Source: JBJMQS01 sp045802605 (GTDB taxonomy: Bacteria; Planctomycetota; Planctomycetia; Gemmatales; Gemmataceae). Taken from it: a DNA stretch of 64,000 nt. Below, one piece after another: positions 52,185 to 61,123 of this stretch. The notes beneath the pieces are model-generated. The model saw only the letters and a program-made list of their open reading frames with translations. It did not search any database and was not told the origin of the DNA. A program made the translations under genes and the position numbers. The stretch is from the NCBI GenBank assembly GCA_045802605.1, contig JBJMQS010000066.1, positions 124,001-188,000 of the forward strand, given 5' to 3'. Each line of letters opens with the position of its first letter. Within the stretch, counting starts at the first letter, position 1.

Positions 52185-52627
52185 ATCGTAGGGCACTCCC
52201 CACAAGGTTTGAGTATAAGACCCCCACCCTTCAAATCAAGGGTTTAAAGGCGGGCTCTCGGCACCCCGGCGACGGGCGTTTTAGGTTGTGCCGAAGAGAG
52301 GGACAACCGGGCGACAGGGAAAGTTCGGGTGGTGAGTCGGTTCGCTTCTGAGCTTTTGATTCAGGCCAACGGCCTGAGATTTCTCAGCCCGGGGCGCAGC
52401 CCTGGGTTATAGAGGCGCAAAGACATGCAGGCTGAAGGCCTGCGACTGTCTGTCTCAGTCCTTCAGGCTGACATCGTTCTCGCGTGGTTACCCAGGGCGT
52501 TGCCCAGGGCTAAGAAATCTCAGGCCTTTGGCCTGAAGACGAAGTCAGTCCACGACGCTGTCGAAAGTTCTCCCTGGTGCCGCACCCCGGGCGCGATACA
52601 CCGATAATGGTTCCGGGGACGGCCTCG
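52185..52627. other. spacer with nested inverted repeats
   Basis: About 440 bp between tRNA-Gly and the sulfate-binding-protein gene. The part 52361-52537 is an inverted-repeat array; the rest (52185-52360) shows nothing recognisable. The promoter of the sulfate operon should lie near 52540-52620, but I see no clear boxes. Confidence 0.7.
52361..52537. repeat. nested inverted-repeat array (CAGGC type)
   Basis: The outer arms read TTCAGGCCAACGGCCTGAGA at the left and the reverse complement with small differences at the right; the left arm is itself a small palindrome. An inner pair (CAGCCCGGGGCGCAGCCCTGGG versus its degenerate complement) and a central CAGGCTGAAGGCCTG unit complete it. Confidence 0.8.
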
Positions 52628-53662
52628 ATGCGTATCTTTCTGCTCTTAGCTGTGTATTGCACGCTTGTGCCGATTTTTGCGGCATTGGCGATGCGATACG
52701 ACACGAGCCGGCAACGCATCGAAGCCAAGCTGTTGAACGTCTCTTTTGACCCGACCCGCGAGCTTTGGCGCGACATCAACCAGCATTTCATCGAGGACTA
52801 CGAGAAAGAAACGGGCAAACGCCTGGCCATCGCTCAGTCGCACGGCGGCTCGGCCAGTCAGGCGCGGGCGGTGATCGTCGGCTTGCCCGGCGACGTCGTC
52901 ACTTTGGCACTGTGGAACGATGTGGAAGAGCTGCGGGTCCGAGGGAGAATCGCCGACCACTGGGAAGACCGGTTGCCCAATCATTCGGTGCCGTACTTCT
53001 CGACGATCGTCTTCGTCGTTCGCCGAGGTAACCCCAAGCACATTGTCGATTGGCCTGATCTTGTCCGCACTGACGTAAGGGTGATCACCCCGAACCCGCT
53101 GACTTCGGGCAACGGCAAACTAAGTTTTCTGGCGGCGTGGGGGAGCGTAAAGGTTCGCGGAGGCAGCGACGATGAAGCGCTCGCGTTTGTGACCAAGCTT
53201 TACCACAACGCCCCGACGCGCGATACCAGCTCACGCGGGGCGGCAACCACCTTTGCCAAAAACGGTCAGGGTGACGTCCATCTGACTTGGGAAAACGAAG
53301 CGCGACTCGAAATCGCCGAATCTCAAGGGGAACTGGAAATTTTGTATCCCCCCAGTGGCAGCATCCGCGCGGAGCCGCCAGTGTCAGTCGTCGATTCCGT
53401 GGTGGATAACCGCGGCACACGTAAGCAGGCGGAAGCCTATCTGGAATATTTGTTCCGACCCGAGAGCCAGGAGATCATCGCGACGCACCACTTTCGGCCG
53501 GTCGCCGAGGAAGTGCTGGAGCGACACCGCGGGCAATTCCCCGATATACCGCTTTTTGAGATTACAACTGTCGCAAAAAACTGGAATGAAGCGCAGGCGC
53601 GGTTTTTCTCCAATAACGGCGTCTACAGTCAGATCGAAGCCCAGCGAAATGCGAATCCATAA
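52628..53662 (+). CDS. sbp: sulfate/thiosulfate ABC transporter substrate-binding protein
   Basis: A 344-residue periplasmic binding protein of the Sbp/CysP family. Signal peptide: IFLLLAVYCTLVPIFAALA. Family motifs: NVSFDPTRELWRDIN, QSHGGSASQARAV, VTLALWNDVE, NPLTSGNGKLSFLAAWG, ending near FEITTVAKNWNEAQARFF. ATG 52628 is preferred because it precedes the signal peptide directly; ATG 52607 adds seven residues. First gene of a complete sulfate importer. Confidence 0.94.
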   Translation: MRIFLLLAVYCTLVPIFAALAMRYDTSRQRIEAKLLNVSFDPTRELWRDINQHFIEDYEKETGKRLAIAQSHGGSASQARAVIVGLPGDVVTLALWNDVEELRVRGRIADHWEDRLPNHSVPYFSTIVFVVRRGNPKHIVDWPDLVRTDVRVITPNPLTSGNGKLSFLAAWGSVKVRGGSDDEALAFVTKLYHNAPTRDTSSRGAATTFAKNGQGDVHLTWENEARLEIAESQGELEILYPPSGSIRAEPPVSVVDSVVDNRGTRKQAEAYLEYLFRPESQEIIATHHFRPVAEEVLERHRGQFPDIPLFEITTVAKNWNEAQARFFSNNGVYSQIEAQRNANP

Positions 53663-53692
53663 GCTAAATCGCAACGCAATCGGACGCTTCGA

Positions 53693-54517
53693 ATGACCAC
53701 CGCCAATCGCAGCGTGCTGCCAGGCCTCAGGTTGAGCCTGGGTTTCACGATCACGTATCTCACATTACTCGTCATCATTCCTCTGTTTGCCTGCATCGCT
53801 CAGGCGGCGCATCTATCGCTGCCGCAGTTCGTTGACGCGGCATTCACGCCGCGGGCGATGTCGGCGTATTACTTGACGTTTGGCTGCTCAGCGATCGCCG
53901 CCGCGCTCAATCTCTTTTTTGGTTTCTTGATCGCGTGGGTTTTCGTGCGCTACGATTTTCCATTCAAGCGATTGGCCGATTCGCTCATCGACCTCCCCTT
54001 CGCTCTTCCCACGGCGGTCGCCGGTTTGGTGTATGCCAGCCTGTACGTAGAGAACGGCTGGTTGGGCCGTTTCCTCGTGCCACTGGGCATTCATGGGGCC
54101 TATTCGCGATCGGCCATCGTTTTGGTTCTGACTTTTATCGGGCTGCCTTTCGTGGTGCGAACAGTGCAGCCCGTGCTGGAGGGCTTCGACGCTGAGGTCG
54201 AAGAAGCGGCAGTGTCGCTCGGCGCAACACGATGGCAAACGTTTCGACTCGTGCTCTTGCCGCCACTGTGGCCGGCATTGATGACCGGCTTCTCACTAGC
54301 CTTCGCTCGTGCGCTGGGCGAATACGGTTCCGTGATCTTTGTCTCGGGCAATGTGCCCTTCTACAGCGAAATTGCGCCGAAATTGATTGTCGAGCAACTC
54401 GAGCAGTACGCCTATTCGGAGGCCGCTGCGATTGCCGTCGTGATGCTTGGGGCCAGCTTTGTAATGCTCATTGTAATCAACCTGCTGGAACGCCGAAGGA
54501 TGCGGATCGATGGCTAA
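53693..54517 (+). CDS. cysT: sulfate ABC transporter permease CysT
   Basis: A 274-residue permease with about six helices and the EAA loop EVEEAAVSLGATRWQTFRLV that docks with the CysA ATPase. The C-terminal half contains SLAFARALGEYGSVIFVSGN, conserved in CysT/CysU. It starts 30 bp after the binding-protein gene and overlaps cysW by 8 bp. Confidence 0.95.
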   Translation: MTTANRSVLPGLRLSLGFTITYLTLLVIIPLFACIAQAAHLSLPQFVDAAFTPRAMSAYYLTFGCSAIAAALNLFFGFLIAWVFVRYDFPFKRLADSLIDLPFALPTAVAGLVYASLYVENGWLGRFLVPLGIHGAYSRSAIVLVLTFIGLPFVVRTVQPVLEGFDAEVEEAAVSLGATRWQTFRLVLLPPLWPALMTGFSLAFARALGEYGSVIFVSGNVPFYSEIAPKLIVEQLEQYAYSEAAAIAVVMLGASFVMLIVINLLERRRMRIDG

Positions 54518-55382
54518 ACCATCGATCCCCGCCAACGCCGCCCGCTACCGCGAAGATCCGCCTTGGGTCCGGCGGTTACTCATTGGCACCGCGCTCACCG
54601 TGCTGTTCGTGCTAGTGGTCATTCCGCTTGGCAGCGTTTTCTATCAGGCGCTCTCGCGCGGCATCGGCACCTACTGGGACAATTTGGTTGGCGATCGCGA
54701 CACACGCCATTCGATTTTACTCACGCTCATCGTCGCGCCGATCGCGGTGGCGATCAACACGGTTTTCGGTATCGCCGCCGCTTGGGCTATTGCTCGTTTT
54801 CGCTTTCCCGGACGCACGCTGCTGATCACGCTGATCGACTTGCCGTTCTCTGTGTCGCCGGTCGTTGCTGGGTTGATCTTCGTGTTGATTTTCGGCCAAG
54901 ACGGCAACATCGGCCGATGGCTTGGCTCGCATGGCATTCACGTGCTGTTCTCGTTGCCCGGCCTTGTGATTGTGACCGCATTCGTCACCGTGCCATTTGT
55001 CGCGCGGGAATTGATTCCCGTGATGGAAGCGCTGGGCCCCGACGAGGACATGGCGGCGCTGAGCCTGGGAGCAAGTGGTTGGCAGATGTTTTGGCGGGTG
55101 ACGATGCCCAATATTCAGTGGGGCCTGCTGTATGCCGTGATTTTGTGCAACGCGCGAGCGATGGGTGAGTTCGGGGCGGTGTACGTGGTTTCCGGTAAGA
55201 TTTCCGGAGCCACCGACACGATGCCGCTGCGCGTCGAGAAACTGATGATGGAATACAAATCGCCGGCCGCGTTTGCGGTCGCATCGTTGCTCACGCTGCT
55301 CGCCGCCGCGTCGTTGTTCTTGAAGGCCTTGGTCGAGCGGCAAGTCCGGCGACAACTCGCGCCGGAAGGACCGGCCTCGTGA
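54510..55382 (+). CDS. cysW: sulfate ABC transporter permease CysW
   Basis: A 290-residue permease, the second membrane subunit of the sulfate importer. The EAA loop is DEDMAALSLGASGWQMFWRV, and the conserved CysW block is NARAMGEFGAVYVVSGKISG. It overlaps cysT by 8 bp and cysA by 4 bp, so the three are translationally coupled and expected in equal amounts. Confidence 0.95.
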   Translation: MAKPSIPANAARYREDPPWVRRLLIGTALTVLFVLVVIPLGSVFYQALSRGIGTYWDNLVGDRDTRHSILLTLIVAPIAVAINTVFGIAAAWAIARFRFPGRTLLITLIDLPFSVSPVVAGLIFVLIFGQDGNIGRWLGSHGIHVLFSLPGLVIVTAFVTVPFVARELIPVMEALGPDEDMAALSLGASGWQMFWRVTMPNIQWGLLYAVILCNARAMGEFGAVYVVSGKISGATDTMPLRVEKLMMEYKSPAAFAVASLLTLLAAASLFLKALVERQVRRQLAPEGPAS

Positions 55383-56404
55383 GCATCACAGTCCAGCACA
55401 TTTGCAAGAATTACGGAACCTTCCGTGCGCTTTCCGATGTTAGCATCGAAGCGCACGACGGCCGGCTCTTGGCGCTGCTCGGTCCATCGGGTTCCGGAAA
55501 GACCACCCTGCTCCGAATCATTGCCGGGCTGGAAGTCCCTGATTCGGGCCAAATTCGCTTCCGCGATGACGATGTCACCGGCCGGGCGGCCCGCGACCGC
55601 AACATCGGCTTCGTGTTTCAGCATTACGCGCTGTTCCGCCACATGACGGTGTTTGAAAACGTCGCCTTCGGCCTGCGCGTCCGCAATGTGCCGGATGAAC
55701 ACGTCCGCGAGCGTGTCGGCGAGTTACTGCACCTGATTCGCTTGGATGAAATGGGGCACCGCTACCCTGGCCAACTTTCCGGCGGCCAACGGCAGCGCGT
55801 CGCGCTGGCCCGAGCGCTGGCCCCGCGCCCAGCGATCTTGCTCCTCGACGAGCCGTTCGGCGCTCTCGATGCCAAGGTCCGCCTCGAACTTCGCGGCGCA
55901 TTGCGGCAACTCCAGGAAGAGCTGCGCGTCACCACGCTCTTCGTCACGCATGATCAGGAAGAAGCATTTGACGTCGCGGACGAAGTGGTCGTGATGAACG
56001 AAGGCAAGGTCGAGCAAGCCGGCCCGCCGCTCGAAGTGTTCGAGCACCCGGCCAACGCCTTCGTAATGGACTTCCTCGGCAACGTGAATCTGTTGCCGAC
56101 CCTTCTAAAGGCGGGTCGAGTGCCGGCGAGCGGGGCCGTGCCGATCGGCAAGAAGCCGGATCAGCCGAGCGTTTACGTGCGACCAAATGAACTCGACGTT
56201 AATCGTCAGCCGGTTGGCCCATCCAGTTTGCTCGCGCGCGTGGTCCACATGGCGCTGACCACCTCATCGGTGAAAGTGCGGTTGTTCAACGAGGAATTCG
56301 GATTGGCGATTAACGTGGATCTACCAACGGAACGAGCCGCCGAACTGGCCCTCAAATTCGGCGAATCGGTGTTCGTGTTCGCGAGGAAGAATCGCCCTGC
56401 CTAA
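55379..56404 (+). CDS. cysA: sulfate ABC transporter ATPase CysA
   Basis: A 341-residue ABC ATPase with Walker A GPSGSGKT (35-42), signature LSGGQRQRVALARAL, Walker B AILLLDEPFGALDA and the switch histidine in TTLFVTHDQEE. The C-terminal TOBE-like regulatory domain runs from about residue 240. GTG at 55379 overlaps the cysW stop by 4 bp. It powers import of sulfate or thiosulfate. No sulfate reduction genes are adjacent. Confidence 0.96.
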   Translation: MSITVQHICKNYGTFRALSDVSIEAHDGRLLALLGPSGSGKTTLLRIIAGLEVPDSGQIRFRDDDVTGRAARDRNIGFVFQHYALFRHMTVFENVAFGLRVRNVPDEHVRERVGELLHLIRLDEMGHRYPGQLSGGQRQRVALARALAPRPAILLLDEPFGALDAKVRLELRGALRQLQEELRVTTLFVTHDQEEAFDVADEVVVMNEGKVEQAGPPLEVFEHPANAFVMDFLGNVNLLPTLLKAGRVPASGAVPIGKKPDQPSVYVRPNELDVNRQPVGPSSLLARVVHMALTTSSVKVRLFNEEFGLAINVDLPTERAAELALKFGESVFVFARKNRPA

Positions 56405-56415
56405 GAACAGACTTT

Positions 56416-56565
56416 GTTAGCCGGACGCGCAAGCGACGGGTGCCAGAGACTCGGCCCCATTTTGGGGATTCTGCCTCACAATGCTATCGCGTTGAGCCTC
56501 AACAAATCAGAATCCCGCGAGGGGGGCGGATCCTCTGCTTTCCGTAGCTTGCGCGTCCGGCTAAC
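56416..56565. repeat. inverted repeat family A (24-bp arms), copy 2
   Basis: Arms 56416-56439 and 56542-56565, starting GTTAGCCGGACGCGCAAG, with one mismatch. The centre is 102 bp long versus 38 bp in copy 1 at 20639-20724, and contains a second internal hairpin (AGAATCCCGCGAGG...). It begins 11 bp after the cysA stop and may end that operon. Confidence 0.85.
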
Positions 56566-56651
56566 AGAGACCGCACAGGTGGATCTCCTAACTGTCCAAG
56601 GACGTGCGGTTTCATAGAATCATCCTTCCTGCGGATTTCAGGAGTTGAGTC

Positions 56652-56894
56652 ATGGGCGTTCGGCGAGTTCGGCGAGATTTACGGCAAAAGGACATGCGGG
56701 AGTCGCGCATCGTCAACGGCATGCGCAAGACCAAAGAGCGTGATCGCCGTGAGATCCGCATTATGGGCCTCGTCAAAGACGGCAAGCTGCCCTATACGCC
56801 GGTCGTTTTGAGCTGGTTGAGCAATGCCCTGAACAAGCCAGGCCGGCTGATCACTCAAGATGACGTGAAAAAGCTGCTCGCGGCCAAGAAATAA
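56652..56894 (+). CDS. small basic protein, 80 residues
   Basis: An 80-residue protein, strongly basic at the N-terminal half (MGVRRVRRDLRQKDM), with a C-terminal helical part (VLSWLSNALNKPGRLITQDD). The basic half suggests nucleic-acid or ribosome binding, but no family is recognised. GGAG lies seven bases before the ATG. It is single and separated by 250 bp from cysA. Confidence 0.8.
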   Translation: MGVRRVRRDLRQKDMRESRIVNGMRKTKERDRREIRIMGLVKDGKLPYTPVVLSWLSNALNKPGRLITQDDVKKLLAAKK

Positions 56895-56898
56895 GCGA

Positions 56899-57240
56899 TC
56901 AATTTAGCGGTGCGTGCGCCTGGCAGTAGCGGAAGTGCCAGGGAGCGATCGGCACCAGATTCCACAATCGCAGCCAACCCCAGCGCCGGACCACGGCCGG
57001 CGCCCGACATTTGCAGCATTTGACTGCCCACCCCTCTTTGGTCCGCATTGCCTCGGACCGCTTCTCTTCGTGCCGGCGAATCGCATCTTCGCTGACGCCC
57101 CGGCGAGCGAGTTCGGCCTCGATCAACGCCAACGCTTGGGCCTCCATGCCCGGCCGGTAGACTGTGATCCGGTCCAAAAGGTCCTCATTGGTCGCTTTGA
57201 CGACGTCGGCCCGCACGCGATCCAAATCCAGCTCAATCAT
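56899..57240 (-). CDS. hypothetical protein with putative zinc-binding cysteines
   Basis: A 113-residue protein. The N-terminal 65 residues are helical and acidic; the C-terminal part contains CCKCRAPAVV and then YCQAHA, a C-x2-C ... C-x2-H arrangement that could bind zinc. AAGGAAA lies eight bases before the ATG at 57240. Convergent with the small basic protein gene, 4 bp apart. Function unknown. Confidence 0.7.
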   Translation of the reverse strand: MIELDLDRVRADVVKATNEDLLDRITVYRPGMEAQALALIEAELARRGVSEDAIRRHEEKRSEAMRTKEGWAVKCCKCRAPAVVRRWGWLRLWNLVPIAPWHFRYCQAHAPLN

Positions 57241-57394
57241 TGGCTGTTTCCTTGCCTGACGGTCGATTTTCGCCGATCCGGGGTTTCATTCGGTAGCCCA
57301 CTCGCCCTTTGACCTGGCTCGGTCTGCAATTTAAGATGGCTGTGTCGCACCCGCAACGCAAGGTCGGTCGGGATCAATCCACCCGGGAGCCCTT

Positions 57395-59059
57395 ATGATC
57401 AGGACGAGTTTCCGCGTTGGCACGCTGGCTGCCTGCCTCGTGGCACTTCTGGCAAGCTTCGAATTCAAACTGACTGCCGCCGACTCCACCGTCCCGGCTC
57501 CGACGCGCTTGATCAACGACCAACTCTCGCAAGTCTGGTCGGCGAACAAGATCACGCCCTCGAAGAAGTGCACCGACTATGAGTTCGTCCGTCGCGTGTT
57601 CCTCGATCTCATTGGCCGGATTCCGAAGTCGGATGAGGTCGATGCATTCATGAAGCAGCCGGCGGCTACCCGGCGCTCTGCTCTGATTCAAAAGCTGCTG
57701 CATCACGAAGACTACGCCAACGAATACACAAACCATTGGGCCAACATCTGGACCACCTGGCTGCTCACCCGCACCGGCAACCCGGTGTACCACGAGCAGA
57801 TGCACATGTGGCTCGAGGAGCAGTTCAAGAAGAATGTCTCTCACAAGGAGATGGTCAATTCGCTCCTCACGGCGACCGGCAAGACGAATGACAACCAGGC
57901 CGTCAATTACATTCTCGCGCACCTCGGCGAGCGCACCCAGGATCGCAAGCAGAAGGAAGAAGGCTATTTCGAAGTTGTCCCGATCACCTCGCGGACGACC
58001 CGGTTGTTCCTCGGATTGCAGACGCAATGCGTGCAATGTCACGATCACCCATTCAATCCGGATTGGAAACAATCCGCGTTCTGGGGCGTCAACGTTTTCT
58101 TCCGCCAGGTGCAGCGCGTCGGCACGCCGAACCAGCGGGAGCTTCCGAGAATCCAGACCGCGCCGATTCTGGAGTTGAAAGACGATTCCAGCGTGAACGC
58201 CGACGGCATCGTTTACTTCGAGCGCCGCAACGGCATGATCTTGCCGACCACGCCGACGTTTGTGGATGGAAAGAAAGTGGACGTGAGCCCGGGCAAGACC
58301 CGCCGCGAGCAACTGGCTGAGCTCGTCGTCAACCACGAGAACTTTTCGAAGGCGTATGTGAATCGGATCTGGGCCCACTTTTTCGGGCGGGGTATGAATG
58401 AGCAGCCGGCATTCGACGATTTCGGCGATCACAACAAGGTCGTGCATCCGGAGTTGCTCGATGGACTCGCCAAGGCATTCTCTGAGTACGCGGATTACAA
58501 CCCGAAGGAACTCTTCACCTGGATCTGCAACTCCGACGCGTATCAGCTCTCGAGCACGACAAACAGTACCAACGAGAAGGCCGACACCGACGTCTTCTTT
58601 AGCCGGATGTTTTTGAAAGCCATGACTCCGGAACAACTTTTGGAATCACTGGCGATCGCGACTCAGGGAAAGTCGGCCAATCAAACGGGCGACAACGAAG
58701 CGGTACAAAAGCGACGCGCCGAATGGAACAAGAAACTCGTCCGCAACTTCGGCGACGACGAAGGCAACGAAGTGACGTTCAACGGCACTGTGGTGCAAGC
58801 ACTGCTCATGATGAACGGCAAGGAAATCAACGACGAGCTTCGCGACAAGGGCACCGTGGGCGCTGCGCTGCGGCTCAAGAACTCCGGCCAAGGCGTGGCC
58901 ACACTGTACATGGCCGCCCTCAGCCGCAAGCCAGAACAGCACGAACTGGACGTGATCAATCACGTGGCAAGCCGCACCGGCGGCAAGTACGACGTCACGT
59001 TCTATGGCGATATCTTGTGGGCGCTTTTGAACTCGAACGAGTTCATCTTGAACCATTAA
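57395..59059 (+). CDS. DUF1549/DUF1553 planctomycete protein
   Basis: A 554-residue exported protein typical of planctomycetes. After a signal peptide (about residues 1-28) comes the DUF1549 region with DYEFVRRVFLDLIGRIP. A cytochrome-like CVQCHDHPF follows in the middle, and then the DUF1553 region with RIWAHFFGRGMNEQPAFDDF. The CxxCH motif could bind heme c. In most genomes this gene type is followed by a DUF1501 gene, which is absent here. Biochemical role unknown. Confidence 0.92.
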   Translation: MIRTSFRVGTLAACLVALLASFEFKLTAADSTVPAPTRLINDQLSQVWSANKITPSKKCTDYEFVRRVFLDLIGRIPKSDEVDAFMKQPAATRRSALIQKLLHHEDYANEYTNHWANIWTTWLLTRTGNPVYHEQMHMWLEEQFKKNVSHKEMVNSLLTATGKTNDNQAVNYILAHLGERTQDRKQKEEGYFEVVPITSRTTRLFLGLQTQCVQCHDHPFNPDWKQSAFWGVNVFFRQVQRVGTPNQRELPRIQTAPILELKDDSSVNADGIVYFERRNGMILPTTPTFVDGKKVDVSPGKTRREQLAELVVNHENFSKAYVNRIWAHFFGRGMNEQPAFDDFGDHNKVVHPELLDGLAKAFSEYADYNPKELFTWICNSDAYQLSSTTNSTNEKADTDVFFSRMFLKAMTPEQLLESLAIATQGKSANQTGDNEAVQKRRAEWNKKLVRNFGDDEGNEVTFNGTVVQALLMMNGKEINDELRDKGTVGAALRLKNSGQGVATLYMAALSRKPEQHELDVINHVASRTGGKYDVTFYGDILWALLNSNEFILNH

Positions 59060-59066
59060 GTGATGA

Positions 59067-59143
59067 TTGAACCACAGAGACACAGAGACACAGAGAGCAC
59101 AGAGAAATGCATTTCTCTGTGCTCTCTGTGTCTCTGTGGTCAA
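59067..59143. repeat. CAGAG-rich palindrome between convergent genes
   Basis: A near-perfect palindrome centred on ATGCAT (59107-59112), built from ACACAGAG units; the left arm holds one more 8-bp unit than the right. It starts 7 bp after the DUF1549 gene and ends 5 bp before the SH3 gene's stop, so it probably terminates both. Confidence 0.8.
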
Positions 59144-59148
59144 AATTC

Positions 59149-60027
59149 TTATCTCAACAAATGCAATTTTCCGACGCTCATGTAGCCGCCGGCGGTCAAT
59201 TCGGCGCGATTCGCCATTGGGCCAAACATCTCGACTTGCCGATTGACGAATGGATCCAAGTTGATGCCCTGTTGGCCGATCACATAGAGGCGGGGGTTGC
59301 CGTAAGTATCTTCCAAGACATACGCACGCTGGCCTTCGATCTGGAACGACGCACGCCGCAAGGTACCGGGCCCGCTCGTCATGACGACGCCGGCCGGCCA
59401 GCCACCGGAAGGTGCGGGAATATTCATGAGCGCCGACTGTCGGCTCGTCAAAGTCGCCGCCGGCTGAATGACCGGTGGAGCGCTGGCAACGGAGGTCGGT
59501 GGCGAGACGGGTGCGGTCGGCACCGCGCCATTGATTGCATCGCGGGAAATCCAGCGCACTTCGCCGACGGTGGGTTGAATGCGCCACCAGGTGGTCTTTT
59601 CGCCGAGGGCGTCGCTGACGCATTTCTCGCCGAGCACGACAACGATGGTGCCGCGCCCGACCGTGCCGACTTGAGTGGGATGCGGAGCCGCACGATCTTG
59701 CGTGCCTAAAAGCACCGGAACGTCGGCCGCCAAAACAGCGAGGGCCTTGCTCCGGCCCGGCTGTGGTTGCTGATCGAGCACGCGCTCCATGATCCAACTG
59801 GACGAGCCGGCCGGCGGCGCGATCGCCAGCCAACCGCCTTCTTCGCGTAGCACCCGAATGGTCTGCTGCTGCCGCAAATAGCCTGTGACAGGGAAGACCG
59901 TGCTTTGACCGCCGCGCACCTCGACGGTGGGCCGCTGAATGATGGCGTTGAACTCTGCGGCCAGTCCGCTGCCCCTGGCGACGAGGGCGGTGGCCACAAC
60001 CAGTGTCCAGAATTTTGCGTTACGCAT
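59149..60027 (-). CDS. secreted SH3-like domain protein
   Basis: A 292-residue exported protein. The signal peptide is FWTLVVATALVARGSGLAA. Two bacterial SH3-like domains follow: about 30-85 (TVEVRGGQSTVFPVTGYL, then GGWLAIAPP) and about 95-165 (GTVGRGTIVVVLGE, then TTWWRIQP). The linker is rich in P, A and T, and the C-terminal domain contains YVLEDTYGNPRLYVIGQ. Such proteins usually bind the cell wall or other envelope polymers. Confidence 0.82.
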   Translation of the reverse strand: MRNAKFWTLVVATALVARGSGLAAEFNAIIQRPTVEVRGGQSTVFPVTGYLRQQQTIRVLREEGGWLAIAPPAGSSSWIMERVLDQQPQPGRSKALAVLAADVPVLLGTQDRAAPHPTQVGTVGRGTIVVVLGEKCVSDALGEKTTWWRIQPTVGEVRWISRDAINGAVPTAPVSPPTSVASAPPVIQPAATLTSRQSALMNIPAPSGGWPAGVVMTSGPGTLRRASFQIEGQRAYVLEDTYGNPRLYVIGQQGINLDPFVNRQVEMFGPMANRAELTAGGYMSVGKLHLLR

Positions 60028-60270
60028 GGGATTCCCGCGATAAATTGCGATCCATCACCTCGTCGCATCGACTACGGCCGATTTGAGGCGTGAACCCAAT
60101 TCCCAGCGAACCGTCCTTTTCAGGATAGCGCCGACAATAGCCACCCAATCTGCGGTCTATAGCAGTTCCGCAATCCTGAGCAAGTCCGAAGTTCAGGGGC
60201 TTTGGGTGAGTTCGCGGTCAATGGCGCAACTCTTGGCGAGTCGTACCTGTGCCACATAATGAGACGTACC

Positions 60271-60357
60271 GGAGAGGTGGCAGAGTGGTCGAATGCGTCG
60301 GTCTCGAAAACCGATATACCCGCAAGGGTATCGAGGGTTCGAATCCCTCCCTCTCCG
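60271..60357 (+). tRNA. tRNA-Ser (CGA)
   Basis: An 87-nt class II tRNA: acceptor GGAGAGG / CCTCTCC, anticodon stem TCGGT-CTCGAAA-ACCGA with anticodon CGA, a long variable arm TACCCGCAAGGGTA and T arm GAGGG-TTCGAAT-CCCTC. Discriminator G, as required for SerRS. CCA is not encoded. Confidence 0.96.
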
Positions 60358-60502
60358 CTTAAATCATTAGAAGCGTTGGACTTGCAGTCCAAATACTTAA
60401 GTTCTTCATTTCCTCCACGCTGAATCATTCGGCATCCAAATTGCGGTTGCCCATTCACCGCGCTGCTGCGCGCTCAACCCCGTCCTTCCCACGGAGACAC
60501 CG

Positions 60503-61024
60503 ATGGCGGCCAAGCAAGCACAGACCGATGGGCTGACGAACAAGTCGGCGCCTGGAAACGGTCAGCAACAATTTACTCGCCAGGACCTGATCAATCGGCT
60601 CAATGAAGATCTCGCCCGGGAGTATCAGGCGATCATCGCCTACGTTGTCTATTCCCAGGTGCTCAAAGGCGCGGAGTACATGAGCATCGCCGAAGAGCTG
60701 GAGGTCCACTCCAAGCAAGAGCTCGAACACGCGATCACGATCGCGCAGCAGATTGACTACTTGGGCGGCATGCCCACCGTTACGCCGCAACCCGTGCGAA
60801 CTTCTGAGAACGCCAAGGACATGCTCCGCTTCGACCTCGAGAACGAAAATGAAACGGTGCGCAACTATCGCGAGCGCGTTCGCCAATGTGAATCGCTTGG
60901 CGAATACGCCATCGCGGAGCATATCCGCGGGATTCTGGTCGAGGAGCAAGAACACCAAATCGATCTCGCGACCGCACTCGGCGAAGATGTCCCGAATGTT
61001 GGCACGGCCGGTGAGACACGCTGA
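60503..61024 (+). CDS. ferritin-like (bacterioferritin/Dps-type) protein
   Basis: A 173-residue four-helix-bundle protein. Iron-ligand residues expected in ferritin-like folds are present: E40 in AREYQAI, E73 and H76 in KQELEH, and E150/H151 in EEQEH. A 25-residue N-terminal extension rich in Q, N and K precedes the bundle. It probably stores iron or protects against peroxide. It lies 145 bp downstream of tRNA-Ser and 99 bp upstream of the selenoprotein candidate. Confidence 0.87.
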   Translation: MAAKQAQTDGLTNKSAPGNGQQQFTRQDLINRLNEDLAREYQAIIAYVVYSQVLKGAEYMSIAEELEVHSKQELEHAITIAQQIDYLGGMPTVTPQPVRTSENAKDMLRFDLENENETVRNYRERVRQCESLGEYAIAEHIRGILVEEQEHQIDLATALGEDVPNVGTAGETR

Positions 61025-61123
61025 AACGTTCTGTCACAAAATGCGCGGAACCTCAAGCCGCCACGCCAACAAGCGCATAGCTTAACGCCGTGCCGGCTCT
61101 GTTGTTTTTCGCGGAGGCGTGTC

